A stretch of DNA of 64,000 nt from JBFMDN01 sp040753915. GTDB taxonomy: Bacteria > Desulfobacterota > Desulfomonilia > Desulfomonilales > Desulfomonilaceae. Positions within the stretch are counted from its first letter, which is position 1. Every line of letters begins with the position of its first letter. The translations under genes were made by a program, and so were the position numbers. Positions 1-9,199 of the stretch are shown here, piece after piece. The notes beneath the pieces are model-generated. The model searched no databases. It was given only the letters and a program-made list of their open reading frames with translations, and was not told the origin of the DNA. Location: positions 49,854-113,853 of the forward strand of contig JBFMDN010000010.1 of the NCBI GenBank assembly GCA_040753915.1, given 5' to 3'.

Positions 1-723
1 CTCACGGATCCTCCGACCACAGCAATCGCGGTTCTCGGAGTCGCTGTTCTCGTGCCTGTCGGCCTCGCCCTGCTTTGGAAGCGTCCCGTCTGGGGATTCG
101 GCTTGCTATTCTATGCGGTTGCTCTGTTGCCAGAATCTCTGCTCGTGCCGGAGTACGCGTACTTCGGATACAGACCGATCATCCCGATGGTCGGCATCCT
201 GATCCTCGCTGCAGACTGCGTGCCCCGGGCCTTCAATGCAGTGGCTCATTGGAGAAGGGCCGGTAAAGCCGCTTGCATGGTTCTGGGGATTTGCGGCGGT
301 GTGTACGTTGGTTTGATTGCAGGCGAAACGTTCGGCCTGGCCGAGCTCTGGCGCGACAGAGTTGCGTTCTGGCAGGACGTGGTGACCCGTTTCCCGGACC
401 GGGAGCACGGAGTCGAGCGAACGACCCGGGTGCACGCGCTGTACAATCTTGGCTCGTCCCTTCTCGAGCAGAAGCGTGTCCCGGAAGCCCTGGAAGTGTT
501 CCAGGAAGCATGCAGAATAGCTCCGGATCATGCAGAAAGCAACAACGCTGCGGGAGTCATTCTCCACCGACTGGGTCGGCTTTCCGAAGCAGAGAACCAT
601 CTGAGGCGGGCCGTCGAGCTGAAGCCAAACGATTCGAGGGCCAGAGCCAATTTGGAACGCCTGCTCAAGGAAACCGAAAGCTCGGCGGAAATCACTCGGG
701 AGAAAGGTCGTGACGCCAACTAA
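1..723 (+). CDS. C-terminal part of a membrane TPR protein (TMTC/GT-C-like), 5' end outside the window
   Basis: The reading frame is open from the first base, so the gene starts upstream of the window. The visible part begins with hydrophobic segments (bases 1-350), then a short stretch with W-R-D and F-P-D motifs, then about three TPR units (for example A-L-Y-N-L-G-S-S-L-L-E-Q and E-S-N-N-A-A-G-V-I-L). Several transmembrane helices followed by TPRs is the layout of TMTC-like, GT-C type membrane proteins, so a role in protein or lipid glycosylation is possible but unproven; the catalytic N-terminal half is not visible. The stop codon overlaps the GTG start of the next gene by 14 bases, which suggests translational coupling. 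Confidence 0.75.
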   Translation, partial: LTDPPTTAIAVLGVAVLVPVGLALLWKRPVWGFGLLFYAVALLPESLLVPEYAYFGYRPIIPMVGILILAADCVPRAFNAVAHWRRAGKAACMVLGICGGVYVGLIAGETFGLAELWRDRVAFWQDVVTRFPDREHGVERTTRVHALYNLGSSLLEQKRVPEALEVFQEACRIAPDHAESNNAAGVILHRLGRLSEAENHLRRAVELKPNDSRARANLERLLKETESSAEITREKGRDAN

Positions 724-2326
724 GACCGCACTGATTATCGGAGCAGGGCCAGCCGGTCTGACCGCAGCTTACGAGCTCCTCGATAAGACCGACATCAAAC
801 CAATCGTTTTCGAAATGAGTGGAGACATCGGAGGGCTGTCCAAAACGGTGGTCTACCGGGGAAATAGGATGGACATTGGGGGTCATCGGTTCTTTTCAAA
901 ATCAAGGCGGGTTACGGACTGGTGGTTGAACATTCTGCCTCTCCAGGGAAGTCCTGCCCGAGACGACTTGATGTTGGGTCGACTGAAATGGGCCAGCGGC
1001 CAGAGACTGCGACGAGACATCGCGTCGAGGCAGACCGTGGCTCTTCCAGCGCCGGACCCGGAACGAGAAGACCGTGTGATGCTTCAACGTGACAGAGTCT
1101 CACGGATCTTCTACTCCGATAAGTTCTTTGATTACCCCATCAGATTGGATGCCAATCTCTTGCTCAACCTGGGAATCAACCGAATAACCAAGATAGGCTT
1201 CAGCTATCTACACGCTCAACTATTCCCGAGAAAAAAGGAGCTCTCTCTTGAGGACTTCTTCATCAACAGATTCGGCTCTGAGCTGTATAGAATTTTCTTC
1301 AAAGATTACACTGAGAAGGTTTGGGGAATGCCATGCAGGGAGATTCAGCCCGACTGGGGTGCGCAGCGGGTCAAAGGCCTTTCGGTCGCAAGAACCTTGA
1401 CCCATGCCGCGCGGAATCTCATGGGAAAAGGCGGCTCAGCCGATGTGAGGCGTGTCGAGACTTCTCTAGTGGAGCGGTTTTTCTACCCCAAGCTCGGACC
1501 GGGCCAGATGTGGGAAGAGGTGGCCAATGCTGTTACTGCTCACGGGGGGCGGGTGCTCAAACAACACAAAGTTATCGGTCTGAGAGCAGAACGTGGGAGA
1601 ATCGTCGAGGCGTTAATCAAAGACGAATCCACCGGCCACGTCATTTCGCAGCGAGCGGATTACTTTTTTTCCACTATGCCGGTCAAGGATTTGGTGGAAT
1701 CGTTGCGACCGTCACCGCCACATTCCGTTGCAACTGTTGCTTCGAAACTGATCTACCGAGACTTCATCACCATAGGGGTTCTGGTCAAGGCGTTGAAAAT
1801 CCCAAACACTACAAATCGGAAGACCGTAAACAACATAATTCCGGATAACTGGATATACATACAAGAGCCCAATGTGAAGATGGGGCGCATACAGGTGTTC
1901 AATAATTGGAGCCCCTATCTGGTCTCGGATTCGAGCACGGTGTGGCTGGGATTGGAATATTTCGCGAACGAGGGCGACAGCCTCTGGAACATGACCGATG
2001 GTGAGATGATCGAGTTTGTCGTTGGAGAGCTGGCGAAAATCCATATGGTCGATCGGGGGGACGTCTTGGATGCCACGGTAATAAAGATGCCCAAGACCTA
2101 TCCCACTTATGCGGGGAGCTTCTGGCAGTTCCCCGTTGTGAAGCGGTACCTCGATGGGTTCGAAAATCTTTTCCTCATCGGCCGGAACGGTATGCACAGA
2201 TACAATAATATGGACCACTCTATGTTAACCGCTATGGTTGCCGTAGAAAACATACGCGCGAATGTGTCGGACAAGGAAAACATTTGGCAGGTGAATGCGG
2301 AAGAAGATTATCATGAAGAGCAGTGA
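710..2326 (+). CDS. FAD/NAD(P)-dependent oxidoreductase, amine-oxidase / UDP-galactopyranose mutase-like
   Basis: A 538-residue protein with an N-terminal dinucleotide-binding motif (I-I-G-A-G-P-A-G-L-T-A-A) and the E-M-S-G-D-I-G-G-L-S continuation usual in the NAD(P)-binding Rossmann/amine-oxidase family (COG1232). I-G-G-H-R-F-F follows around residue 57. The family is common in glycan loci, where members act on nucleotide sugars or isoprenoid substrates; the substrate cannot be read from the sequence. The GTG start at 710 lies inside the end of the TPR gene, behind a GGGAGAAAGG purine run. Coupling to a GT-C-like protein suggests a surface glycan role. The family call is firm, the role is inference. 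Confidence 0.85.
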   Translation: MTPTKTALIIGAGPAGLTAAYELLDKTDIKPIVFEMSGDIGGLSKTVVYRGNRMDIGGHRFFSKSRRVTDWWLNILPLQGSPARDDLMLGRLKWASGQRLRRDIASRQTVALPAPDPEREDRVMLQRDRVSRIFYSDKFFDYPIRLDANLLLNLGINRITKIGFSYLHAQLFPRKKELSLEDFFINRFGSELYRIFFKDYTEKVWGMPCREIQPDWGAQRVKGLSVARTLTHAARNLMGKGGSADVRRVETSLVERFFYPKLGPGQMWEEVANAVTAHGGRVLKQHKVIGLRAERGRIVEALIKDESTGHVISQRADYFFSTMPVKDLVESLRPSPPHSVATVASKLIYRDFITIGVLVKALKIPNTTNRKTVNNIIPDNWIYIQEPNVKMGRIQVFNNWSPYLVSDSSTVWLGLEYFANEGDSLWNMTDGEMIEFVVGELAKIHMVDRGDVLDATVIKMPKTYPTYAGSFWQFPVVKRYLDGFENLFLIGRNGMHRYNNMDHSMLTAMVAVENIRANVSDKENIWQVNAEEDYHEEQ

Positions 2327-2539
2327 AAGCGCGGGCTCTCCACGCAATAGCGTTTCCGTCGCGCTCGCGGCGACATTTACCGCTGCGCGATATAGTTCGC
2401 CTTGCTTGCCTGACACATCCCGTACACGGTATAATCGATTCGGCTGTCGAGATAAGCGCCTGCGAACGAGTAGGCTGAGGGCCGAAACGTGGTCGTTTTC
2501 GGCAGGAGCACGGACTTTGGAACGGGAGGTCAATCAATC

Positions 2540-2773
2540 ATGGGTACGGGTATCTGCAAGATCACCTATTGCCAGGCCTGAAATTACAAACCTAGAGCCG
2601 TCGGTCTGGCGGAAGAATTGAATCGTGAGCTGGGAATTCATTCAGAGCTCATCGCGTCTTCGGGGGGAGTGTTCGAGATCGAATACGGCGGAAAAAAGGT
2701 CTTCTCGAAAAAGGAGCTCGGTCGATTTCCCAATGACAAAGAAGTGGTCGACTTGATCAAGAGGAATGAATAG
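2540..2773 (+). CDS. SelW-like (Rdx/SelWTH) selenoprotein with in-frame TGA as selenocysteine
   Basis: ATG at 2540 has a good ribosome site (GGAGGT, 2525-2530). Reading through the TGA at 2579-2581 gives a 77-residue protein ending at TAG 2771-2773. Residues 11-14 are C-Q-A-U, the C-x-x-U redox motif of the SelW/SelT/SelH thioredoxin-like family, followed by N-Y-K-P-R-A and later S-S-G-G-V-F-E-I, which matches the family's conserved G-G-x-F-E-V/I segment. The family is thought to carry out thiol redox reactions in the cytosol. The gene sits 8 bases upstream of the next start codon, so the two look co-transcribed. A conventional gene caller would split or miss it. A sequencing error is unlikely, because homologues carry Cys or Sec at exactly this position. 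Confidence 0.88.
2579..2609 (+). promoter_or_regulatory. UGA-Sec codon with candidate bacterial SECIS hairpin
   Basis: Downstream of the TGA, 2591-2596 (CCTAGA) can pair with 2605-2609 (TCTGG), leaving one bulged T and an eight-base loop that starts with G (2597-2604). A short stem with a bulged U and a G at the start of the apical loop, beginning about 16-18 bases after UGA, fits the bacterial SECIS pattern bound by SelB. Folded by hand only. Confidence 0.55.
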
Positions 2774-2781
2774 CGGGAGCC

Positions 2782-3579
2782 ATGGCGGAGAGCTCGTATG
2801 AATCACTGACTGAGCAATGGGGCGGTGGGTTGGTTCCGGCCCCGCTTTACGTGGTAAAGGGAGCGCTCTTCATCCGGGCTCACCGCATACTGTGGAAGTA
2901 TGCTGCCGCTCCGCTGGCCATAAGTATTGTAGTGTTGGGAGTCGCATACGCTGTGGCGTACTGGCTCTTTCTTAGACTGATGAGCCCGTTTGCGGCAGAA
3001 GCGTGGTATTGGCAAGTCCTGTACTATGTGGCTGCCGTGATGGTTACCATTCTTCTCCTCGTTCTTGTGCTCTTCCTGTTCAGCCTGCTCGCAACCGCGA
3101 TAGCAGCGCCGTTCAATGAGCTCATCTCGGAAAAAACCGAATCTTTGGTCAGGGGGATATTTCAGGACACCCCATTCTCCGTCACAGGCTTGCTGAGGGA
3201 TTCTATGCGAGGGATCGGGCATTCCCTAGCCATACTCGGGACATACATCGGCGTGCTCGTGGTGAGCCTCCCGCTGCTCCTGATCCCCGTGGTTGGACAC
3301 ATGCTCTTTGCAGCCATCGGGACTCTCCTCTCTTCGTACATGTTTGCCTATGAATTCCTGGGATGCTCCATGGACAGGCGACGGTATTCATTTGCCGAGA
3401 AGCGCAAGTTCATCCGTACTCACCTGCGCTCGTCTCTCGGATTCGGCTTGGGAATTGCTCTTACCGCCTCTATCCCCTTGGTCAACGTTCTGCTCCTGCC
3501 CGCTGCTGCCGTGGGAGGAACGCTGCTGTTCCTGGAGCTCAGTCCGAACGATGGGATGTCCTCTCCCACCTCTCATTGA
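2782..3579 (+). CDS. EI24 domain (CysZ-like) integral membrane protein
   Basis: A 265-residue polytopic membrane protein with about four to six helices (around residues 35-65, 80-110, 145-175, 180-195 and 220-255). The segment A-A-P-F-N-E-L-I-S-E-K-T-E in the middle is typical of the EI24/CysZ (DUF540) family. E. coli CysZ is a sulfate permease component; most EI24 proteins have no known substrate. Start ATG 2782 is preceded by GGGAG and lies 8 bases after the selenoprotein stop, so the two form an operon. Sulfate uptake is possible in a sulfate reducer but is not shown by the sequence. Confidence 0.8.
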   Translation: MAESSYESLTEQWGGGLVPAPLYVVKGALFIRAHRILWKYAAAPLAISIVVLGVAYAVAYWLFLRLMSPFAAEAWYWQVLYYVAAVMVTILLLVLVLFLFSLLATAIAAPFNELISEKTESLVRGIFQDTPFSVTGLLRDSMRGIGHSLAILGTYIGVLVVSLPLLLIPVVGHMLFAAIGTLLSSYMFAYEFLGCSMDRRRYSFAEKRKFIRTHLRSSLGFGLGIALTASIPLVNVLLLPAAAVGGTLLFLELSPNDGMSSPTSH

Positions 3580-3691
3580 ATGGAACGTTGTACGTGAGAC
3601 AGCGATTGACACACCCCTCTGCGTGGGATAGGCTCCTCTCGGACATGCTGAGGAACGCCGCAAAATTCGTAGCCTCGAAGGTTTGCCGAAG

Positions 3692-4204
3692 ATGGTCATC
3701 AAGTGTTCTCACTGTAAGGGACTCATGAGAGTCGATGAAGCCCGCATCCCCAAAGGTGGCGGAGTCAAGGTGCGATGCCCACATTGCGATGAGGTCGGCT
3801 ATGTTCCTGCACGGGACGTGGAAGTGGTACGGGAAACCAAGCCGGTTCCTGCAACGTCCGACCCGTCGAACGTCCCCCCTCCCCACTTTGCTGAAGCAGC
3901 TAGACCTCCTGTCTCTCGCCAGCCGGAGAAACCGAATCACGAAGACGCAACCCTGCCCGAGGACGCGTTCCACGATTTCCGGTTTCCCGCAGAGCGACCG
4001 ATAGTGAAAAAAAACAGGAATCCGGCGCCGCGAAAGAGAAGAATCCTCGTCTGGGTAGCGGTCTCGGTCGCTGTGGTAGCTTTCTTCGCGCTCTTCGTGA
4101 ACCTCATGCTTCCCGGACCTTCAGGGCAGAGACCTTTCAGCGGGGAGGCCCCGGTGCGATCGGGTCCCGAGCAGATTAACCCTTCGCCTCCATCGGTCCG
4201 CTGA
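3692..4204 (+). CDS. Zinc-ribbon (MJ0042-type) single-pass membrane protein
   Basis: The N-terminus has two C-x-x-C knuckles (K-C-S-H-C and R-C-P-H-C) about 20 residues apart, as in the MJ0042 zinc-ribbon found at the start of many deltaproteobacterial proteins. A proline-rich linker, a basic patch (R-K-R-R) and one transmembrane helix (about residues 120-140) follow, with a short outside tail. No catalytic domain is visible. ATG 3692 is preferred over the in-frame TTG at 3683 because GAAGGT lies about ten bases upstream. Function unknown. Confidence 0.65.
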   Translation: MVIKCSHCKGLMRVDEARIPKGGGVKVRCPHCDEVGYVPARDVEVVRETKPVPATSDPSNVPPPHFAEAARPPVSRQPEKPNHEDATLPEDAFHDFRFPAERPIVKKNRNPAPRKRRILVWVAVSVAVVAFFALFVNLMLPGPSGQRPFSGEAPVRSGPEQINPSPPSVR

Positions 4205-4281
4205 GCGAAGCAGCAGGGATCCAATGTGCTCCCAGGGTCCCAACTTGCAGCCGTGTGCACAAAAAATGAAGCAGGATCGCC

Positions 4282-5448
4282 ATGATCGTAGATCGTGCGA
4301 AACAGGAATACAGAGAGCGGATGTTTCTGGCCCCGTATGCTTTGTTGGCCGAAAACACGAGAGGCCGAGTGTATCCCGAAGACGAGTGCCCCTATCGAAC
4401 CGCGTTTCAGCGGGATCGAGACAGAATCATCCACTCAAAGGCTTTCCGCAGGCTCGAATACAAGACCCAGGTCTTCGCGTACTATGAGGGAGATCATTAC
4501 CGGACGCGGCTTACCCATAGCCTGGAAGTGGCCCAAATAGCCCGGAGCATGGCCCAGTACCTCGGGGCAAACGAAGACTTGACTCACGCCATCGCACTGG
4601 CCCACGACCTCGGCCATACGCCTTTCGGGCACGCCGGCGAACATGCACTCCATGCATTGATGGCAGACCACGGGGGGTTTGAGCACAACTGCCAGTCTCT
4701 CCGAGTGGTCGATCGCCTGGAGGATCGGTATCCCGATTTTCCGGGGCTCAACCTGACCTACGAGACGCGTGCCGGCATCATCAGGCATTCAACGGTGTAC
4801 GACAGGGTCCCGGCCGAGATCCTGAAGGATTTCGCGTCAGACCCGCAGCCTGCGCTTGAAGCACAGATCGTCAATCTTGCCGATGAAATCGCGTATAATT
4901 GTCACGACATCGAGGACGGGTTGCGCTCCGGCTTCTTCGACGAGAACGATCTTTCGGACCTGGATATTTGGAAAGAGGTAACCCGAAAAATCCGGGAGAG
5001 TCACCCTCACCTGGACAGAGACACGTTTCGGTACCAGGCAACTCGCGCGCTCATCGACACGTTCATCCGGAACTTACTGCAGAATACCGAGGAAAATCTT
5101 TCGAACGGGAATTTTCAGACTCCACGGGACATAGCAAGCGCCGAGAGACCTGCGGCCACATTTTCTGCCACCTTCCAGCGTTGGAAAGAGGACCTCAACC
5201 ATTTTCTTCATTCAAGGTTCTACACGCACCACAAGATTATGAGAATGCAGTACAAAGCGAATCGACTCCTCAGAGATCTTTTCCGAGAGTACGTGAAGCG
5301 ACCTTCTCAGCTTCCTCCGGGAGTCCAGAAACGACTCCACGAAGAGAACGAGCCCCCTGAGCGCATCATATGCGATTACATCGCAGGCATGACCGATCGG
5401 TTTGCCCTGGATGAGCACAGAAAGCTCTTCCTCCCGTACGAGTATTGA
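4282..5448 (+). CDS. dgt: Deoxyguanosinetriphosphate triphosphohydrolase-like HD protein
   Basis: A 388-residue HD-superfamily enzyme. Family marks are F-Q-R-D-R-D-R-I-I-H-S-K-A-F-R-R-L near residue 40, T-R-L-T-H-S-L-E-V-A-Q-I-A-R, the metal-binding H-D-L-G-H-T-P-F-G-H-A-G-E, and D-E-I-A-Y-N-C-H-D-I-E-D-G further on, which supplies the last metal ligand. These enzymes hydrolyse dNTPs (best known dGTP) to the nucleoside plus triphosphate in the cytosol, adjusting nucleotide pools and sometimes limiting phage replication. The length is that of the shorter dGTPase type. ATG 4282 follows an AGGA. It converges with the caspase gene 71 bases downstream, with no clear terminator between. Confidence 0.92.
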   Translation: MIVDRAKQEYRERMFLAPYALLAENTRGRVYPEDECPYRTAFQRDRDRIIHSKAFRRLEYKTQVFAYYEGDHYRTRLTHSLEVAQIARSMAQYLGANEDLTHAIALAHDLGHTPFGHAGEHALHALMADHGGFEHNCQSLRVVDRLEDRYPDFPGLNLTYETRAGIIRHSTVYDRVPAEILKDFASDPQPALEAQIVNLADEIAYNCHDIEDGLRSGFFDENDLSDLDIWKEVTRKIRESHPHLDRDTFRYQATRALIDTFIRNLLQNTEENLSNGNFQTPRDIASAERPAATFSATFQRWKEDLNHFLHSRFYTHHKIMRMQYKANRLLRDLFREYVKRPSQLPPGVQKRLHEENEPPERIICDYIAGMTDRFALDEHRKLFLPYEY

Positions 5449-5519
5449 TCTGCAGGACCACGGTGCGGTTTGCCGACTTTCATTCCAGATCGGGAGAGAA
5501 AGTGGGAGTCCCTCATTTG

Positions 5520-7850
5520 TCACGGAGCTGTGGGCCGTGCCCTGTGATAGGCCACTAGGGCTTGGGTCACGTCCGTGCGTCCTGATTCTGAGGCCAAGAC
5601 AAAGGCGGTTTTCCCCTCCCAGTCTTGAATCTGGGCGTCCGCGCCCGCGGTCAGGAGCTGTGTCACGACTTCCGCATGTCCGTTGCGAGCCCCGAGCATG
5701 AGAGCCGTGGCCCCCTTGTTGTTCCTGGCATTGACCTGAGCTCCAGCCTCGGTAAGAAGCCTCACGATCTTGGTAAGGCCGTTGCGTGCGCTGACCATGA
5801 GAGGGGTATCCCCGTCGCGGTCCGCGGCGTTGACTTCCGCTTTAGCCGCGATCAACAGCTTCACCACATCTGCATTCCCAGCCTGTGCCGCGGCTATCAA
5901 AGGGGTCTTCCCGTAGGCGTTTCCCACGTTGACGTCGGCCCTGTGGGAAAGGAGAAATTTGACGAGGTGCTTGTGTCCCTGTCCTGCGGCCTCGACGAGT
6001 GCAGTGTTTCCCTCCTTGTCCGTCGCGTCTACGAATGCTCCCCCCTCCAAGAGGAGTTGAGCCACTCGCAGCCTGCCGTTTCGCGCGGCAATCATGAGCG
6101 CGGTCCTATCGGCCCGGCTTCTCAGGTTTACCCGACCCCTGTTCTGGAGAAAGCACTCGATCAGCTTCGAGTGCCCCAGGCCCGCGGCTAGTGCCAGAAC
6201 CGTATCGCCTGAATCCGTCACCGTGTCTACTGATGCGCCGAGGGTTATGAGCTCTCTGACTCGCGCAAGATCGTTGAGCAACGTGGCGAGCACCAGTTGC
6301 TTGTCCAGAAAAGATCCGTTCGCTGCATTGACGACACCGCCCTTGTCGATGAGCAGGCGTACGATTTCCGCGTGACCGTGCCTAGCTGCCTCCGCGAGCG
6401 CAGTGGCTCCTTCCAAATCCTGTGCATCCACCTGTGCGCCACTTTGTATGAGCAGCCTCACGACATCGATATTCCCCTCGCTCGACGCCAGAATTAACGG
6501 GGTCTTCCCCCTCTGAGTTCTGGCTTTTGTGTCCGCGTGGGCCGCCAGAAGCAGCTTGACCACTTCCAAGTGGCCGCCTGCGCAGGCCGCTGCAAGAGGA
6601 GTCATTCCTTGGCTGTCCTTGATTCCGAGGGACGCGCCGGCCTCCACCAGAACACGAGCCGCTTCTGCATGTCCTGCCGCGCACGCTGCGCTCAAGGCAG
6701 AGTGTCGCTGATGGTTCCTGGCCTCAAGATCCGCGCCCACATCCAGCAGTCTTCTTATGCAGTCACTCCGGCCGTTCGCGGCAGCGATTATTAGCGGAGT
6801 GTTGTTCTCCTCATCGCGCGTATTCACGTCGAGCCCGAAATTGAGAAGGCGCGTGATGTCCCCTCCCTTGCCTTCCTTTGCAGCGATCAGAAGCTGCTTT
6901 TTCAATTCAGACGTGGGGACGGGTGGTCCGACGTGAGACAGGGGGAACGCTCCCACGACCTTGCCCTCGAACTGGGGATGCTGATGACCGTTCGTGGCCT
7001 GCCTGGTCTGATTATACGCGTACTGATACGCCTCGTTGAGGGTCACGACTCCGTCATGATCCTTATCGGCCTTGCCCTTGAGCCCGTCGATGAGATTATG
7101 GGTAAAGACGCTGTTCGAAAGGTTCGGGACCTCCCAGGAGAGTTGCTCCTCTTTGCCCGATGTTATGATCGCGCGGCCCGACGAGCTCCGGACTTCAGAG
7201 AGAAATGCCTGAAGCGTGGGCCCAACGGATTTGGCCCTCATGTCGGAGAATCCTCCGGCGTGGCACGCGTCCGCGATAATTAGCACCCGTTCCGCGTCGA
7301 TGCCGTTAAGAAAATCCAGTCCGCTCATCTTGACTGCGGTGGCTCGCAAGTAATCCGGTTCCGTATCGTGAGTCAGGAATAGGAATTCTTTGGGCCTCAT
7401 GGGATCGTACGCGCCGTGGCCGCTGAAAAACAGGATTACCGTATCGTTTTTTCCTGCTCGCGGAAGCGTATAAAATAGAAACTTCTCCACTTCCGACTTC
7501 GTGGCCTGCTCATTAAGAAGAAAGGTGACCTTTATGTGCTTGAAGACCTTGTCCTGGGTCTTGAGAAATTCCCCGAAAGCCTGAGCGTCCTTGTCGGCGA
7601 ACTGGAGTTTGGGGATCTTGGGGTGGCTATATTGAGAGACTCCTACCACGAGCGCGTGCAGATCGCCTGTTTGCAGGGCGGGAGCTTGAACCTCCTGGGA
7701 ACTGGCGGCCGTTGCGTCCGGCCAGGAGAAAAGGACCAGTGCGGCCAGACCGAGAAAAGCCACACCCATCGCCGCCGCCGGTGATATGCGAAAAAGGACC
7801 CACAGTCTTGATTTCGCTCGGTAACGCAGAGGGAGACGTGCACTCCACAT
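5520..7850 (-). CDS. Exported caspase-like (peptidase C14) protein with EF-hand and about 14 ankyrin repeats
   Basis: 776 residues. An N-terminal hydrophobic segment (about 22-45) ending near A-T-A-A acts as signal peptide or anchor. The C14 caspase fold follows: F-F-S-G-H-G places the catalytic His at 145 and I-A-D-A-C-H-A-G-G the catalytic Cys at 196. A canonical EF-hand loop, D262-x-D264-x-D266-G...E273, suggests calcium dependence. From about residue 310 to the end there are roughly 14 ankyrin repeats (G-x-T-P/A-L-x-x-A-A). The start is fixed by GGAGGT at 7856-7861. Bacterial metacaspases cleave after Arg/Lys or act in regulated death; the target here is unknown. It lies downstream of an ECF sigma/anti-sigma pair on the same strand. 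Confidence 0.88.
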   Translation of the reverse strand: MWSARLPLRYRAKSRLWVLFRISPAAAMGVAFLGLAALVLFSWPDATAASSQEVQAPALQTGDLHALVVGVSQYSHPKIPKLQFADKDAQAFGEFLKTQDKVFKHIKVTFLLNEQATKSEVEKFLFYTLPRAGKNDTVILFFSGHGAYDPMRPKEFLFLTHDTEPDYLRATAVKMSGLDFLNGIDAERVLIIADACHAGGFSDMRAKSVGPTLQAFLSEVRSSSGRAIITSGKEEQLSWEVPNLSNSVFTHNLIDGLKGKADKDHDGVVTLNEAYQYAYNQTRQATNGHQHPQFEGKVVGAFPLSHVGPPVPTSELKKQLLIAAKEGKGGDITRLLNFGLDVNTRDEENNTPLIIAAANGRSDCIRRLLDVGADLEARNHQRHSALSAACAAGHAEAARVLVEAGASLGIKDSQGMTPLAAACAGGHLEVVKLLLAAHADTKARTQRGKTPLILASSEGNIDVVRLLIQSGAQVDAQDLEGATALAEAARHGHAEIVRLLIDKGGVVNAANGSFLDKQLVLATLLNDLARVRELITLGASVDTVTDSGDTVLALAAGLGHSKLIECFLQNRGRVNLRSRADRTALMIAARNGRLRVAQLLLEGGAFVDATDKEGNTALVEAAGQGHKHLVKFLLSHRADVNVGNAYGKTPLIAAAQAGNADVVKLLIAAKAEVNAADRDGDTPLMVSARNGLTKIVRLLTEAGAQVNARNNKGATALMLGARNGHAEVVTQLLTAGADAQIQDWEGKTAFVLASESGRTDVTQALVAYHRARPTAP

Positions 7851-8221
7851 GACATACCTCCATCCCGTGGCAGAAGACCGTCTGATTCTTTCCGGATTGC
7901 CTGAGAAAATTTTTGGATCTTGTACTCAGAGAAGGGACGTGTAATGTGCCGGCAGCAAATCGCACGCGGTTTGCTGCCCCAAATAGCAGAGAGGCTCTGG
8001 GAGTCCAAACGCTGGAGCCGGTCAAAGCTATTGCTTTCCTCGAGCTTGTTCGCACGCGGACGCTACAGACACTCCTTCACCTCGCGCCTCGAACCGGGGC
8101 CGTAGAGGATCTACACTCCGGCGTTGTCTCGCGACACGCGTGCACTTGTCTCGGTTGACAACTGAAAAGAAACCGAGTTCCCCCCCAATTATGCGGGATT
8201 CCCCCACAACGGTGATTTCTA
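7851..8221. other. Intergenic region between anti-sigma and caspase genes
   Basis: 371 bases without a convincing gene. The ribosome site of the caspase gene is at 7856-7861. A TTGACA-like hexamer near 8155 points right, away from the caspase gene. I found no clear terminator, so the caspase gene may be read from the sigma operon or from its own unrecognised promoter. Confidence 0.4.
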
Positions 8222-9199
8222 TTAGTCAAGGAGCGCACTGAGGACCAATCGCCGCACGGTTTCCTTGATTAGATCTTGCGGCACGTTTCGAGCAACCTCG
8301 TGCTGCAGGACGGTCTCGGTGGTGGTATCCAACAGGTCTACTTCGAGGCTTACCTCCTTTCCATCAGGGGAAATTGTGACAATGGCGGCTCTCGATGCAT
8401 TCAACTTCTCGTGCAACCAGCGCACGAGGGACTGTCTGTCAGGAGAGCTGAGAGGGTCCTTCTTCCACCTGTCTCTGAATGCATCAGGTGGGATAATGTG
8501 GTACCGCTCGTACACCGACATTGTTGGAGCGGCTGCGTCATAGAGCTCATCGATACGGCTTTGGGAGGGCTGCTTATCGAACCCCTTGAACACGATCACC
8601 ATTGCTACCCGAGGGCGTGCCATCCCTTCCTTCGGCCTGGGAACCGTTTCCCAGGACCCGGTGCCTAGTACCACCGCATATTCCGGCATGCTCGATGGAA
8701 GAATCAACACCGCAGCCACAATGAGCGCGGCAGCCAGTCCGGCCGCCAGAGCAGGTATCCGGAACTTCGTCAAAAACCGAATCCCTGCGCTTTGCCATCT
8801 CGATTCAGCGAGCGCGCCTCCTGATCTCTCAGGTCTCGTGCGGTCCAGCAATTCCCGCGCCACTGCTGAAGGCATACGAGGGGCTGCTTCGCTCTTCAAC
8901 TGCTCGGCCAGAGCCCTGCAGGAAAGACATTGGTCCAGGTGTCCTGCTATTCTTCCCTCCGGATCGGTTCCATAGTGGATGAGCTCGTACACTTGCCACG
9001 GTTCGGGACAGAAGGCCTCCCTGTTGTCCCTGAGAGCCCCAACGATCTCACTCAGCTCCCGGAGTTCTGTGGAGCACCGAGGGCACCCGGTCAGATGACG
9101 TTCGAGCTCCGCCTGCTCCCTGGGGGAAAGTCGGCCTTCCAAGTAGGTGAGTAGGAGAGCCTCGTTGTCACTGTATGCGCAAGGCGGATCGTTTTTCAT
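8222..9199 (-). CDS. Anti-sigma factor-like membrane protein with two zinc-finger (ZAS) motifs
   Basis: 325 residues from ATG 9199, which overlaps the sigma-factor stop by ATGA. The cytosolic part carries two H-x3-C-x2-C motifs (H-L-T-G-C-P-R-C and H-L-D-Q-C-L-S-C), as in zf-HC2 anti-sigma factors. A transmembrane helix follows at about 155-180 (I-P-A-L-A-A-G-L-A-A-A-L-I), then an outside domain of about 145 residues that I do not recognise. Zinc-finger anti-sigma factors hold their ECF sigma at the membrane and release it on an external or redox signal. The ATGA overlap marks this protein as partner of the sigma factor beside it. Confidence 0.8.
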   Translation of the reverse strand: MKNDPPCAYSDNEALLLTYLEGRLSPREQAELERHLTGCPRCSTELRELSEIVGALRDNREAFCPEPWQVYELIHYGTDPEGRIAGHLDQCLSCRALAEQLKSEAAPRMPSAVARELLDRTRPERSGGALAESRWQSAGIRFLTKFRIPALAAGLAAALIVAAVLILPSSMPEYAVVLGTGSWETVPRPKEGMARPRVAMVIVFKGFDKQPSQSRIDELYDAAAPTMSVYERYHIIPPDAFRDRWKKDPLSSPDRQSLVRWLHEKLNASRAAIVTISPDGKEVSLEVDLLDTTTETVLQHEVARNVPQDLIKETVRRLVLSALLD

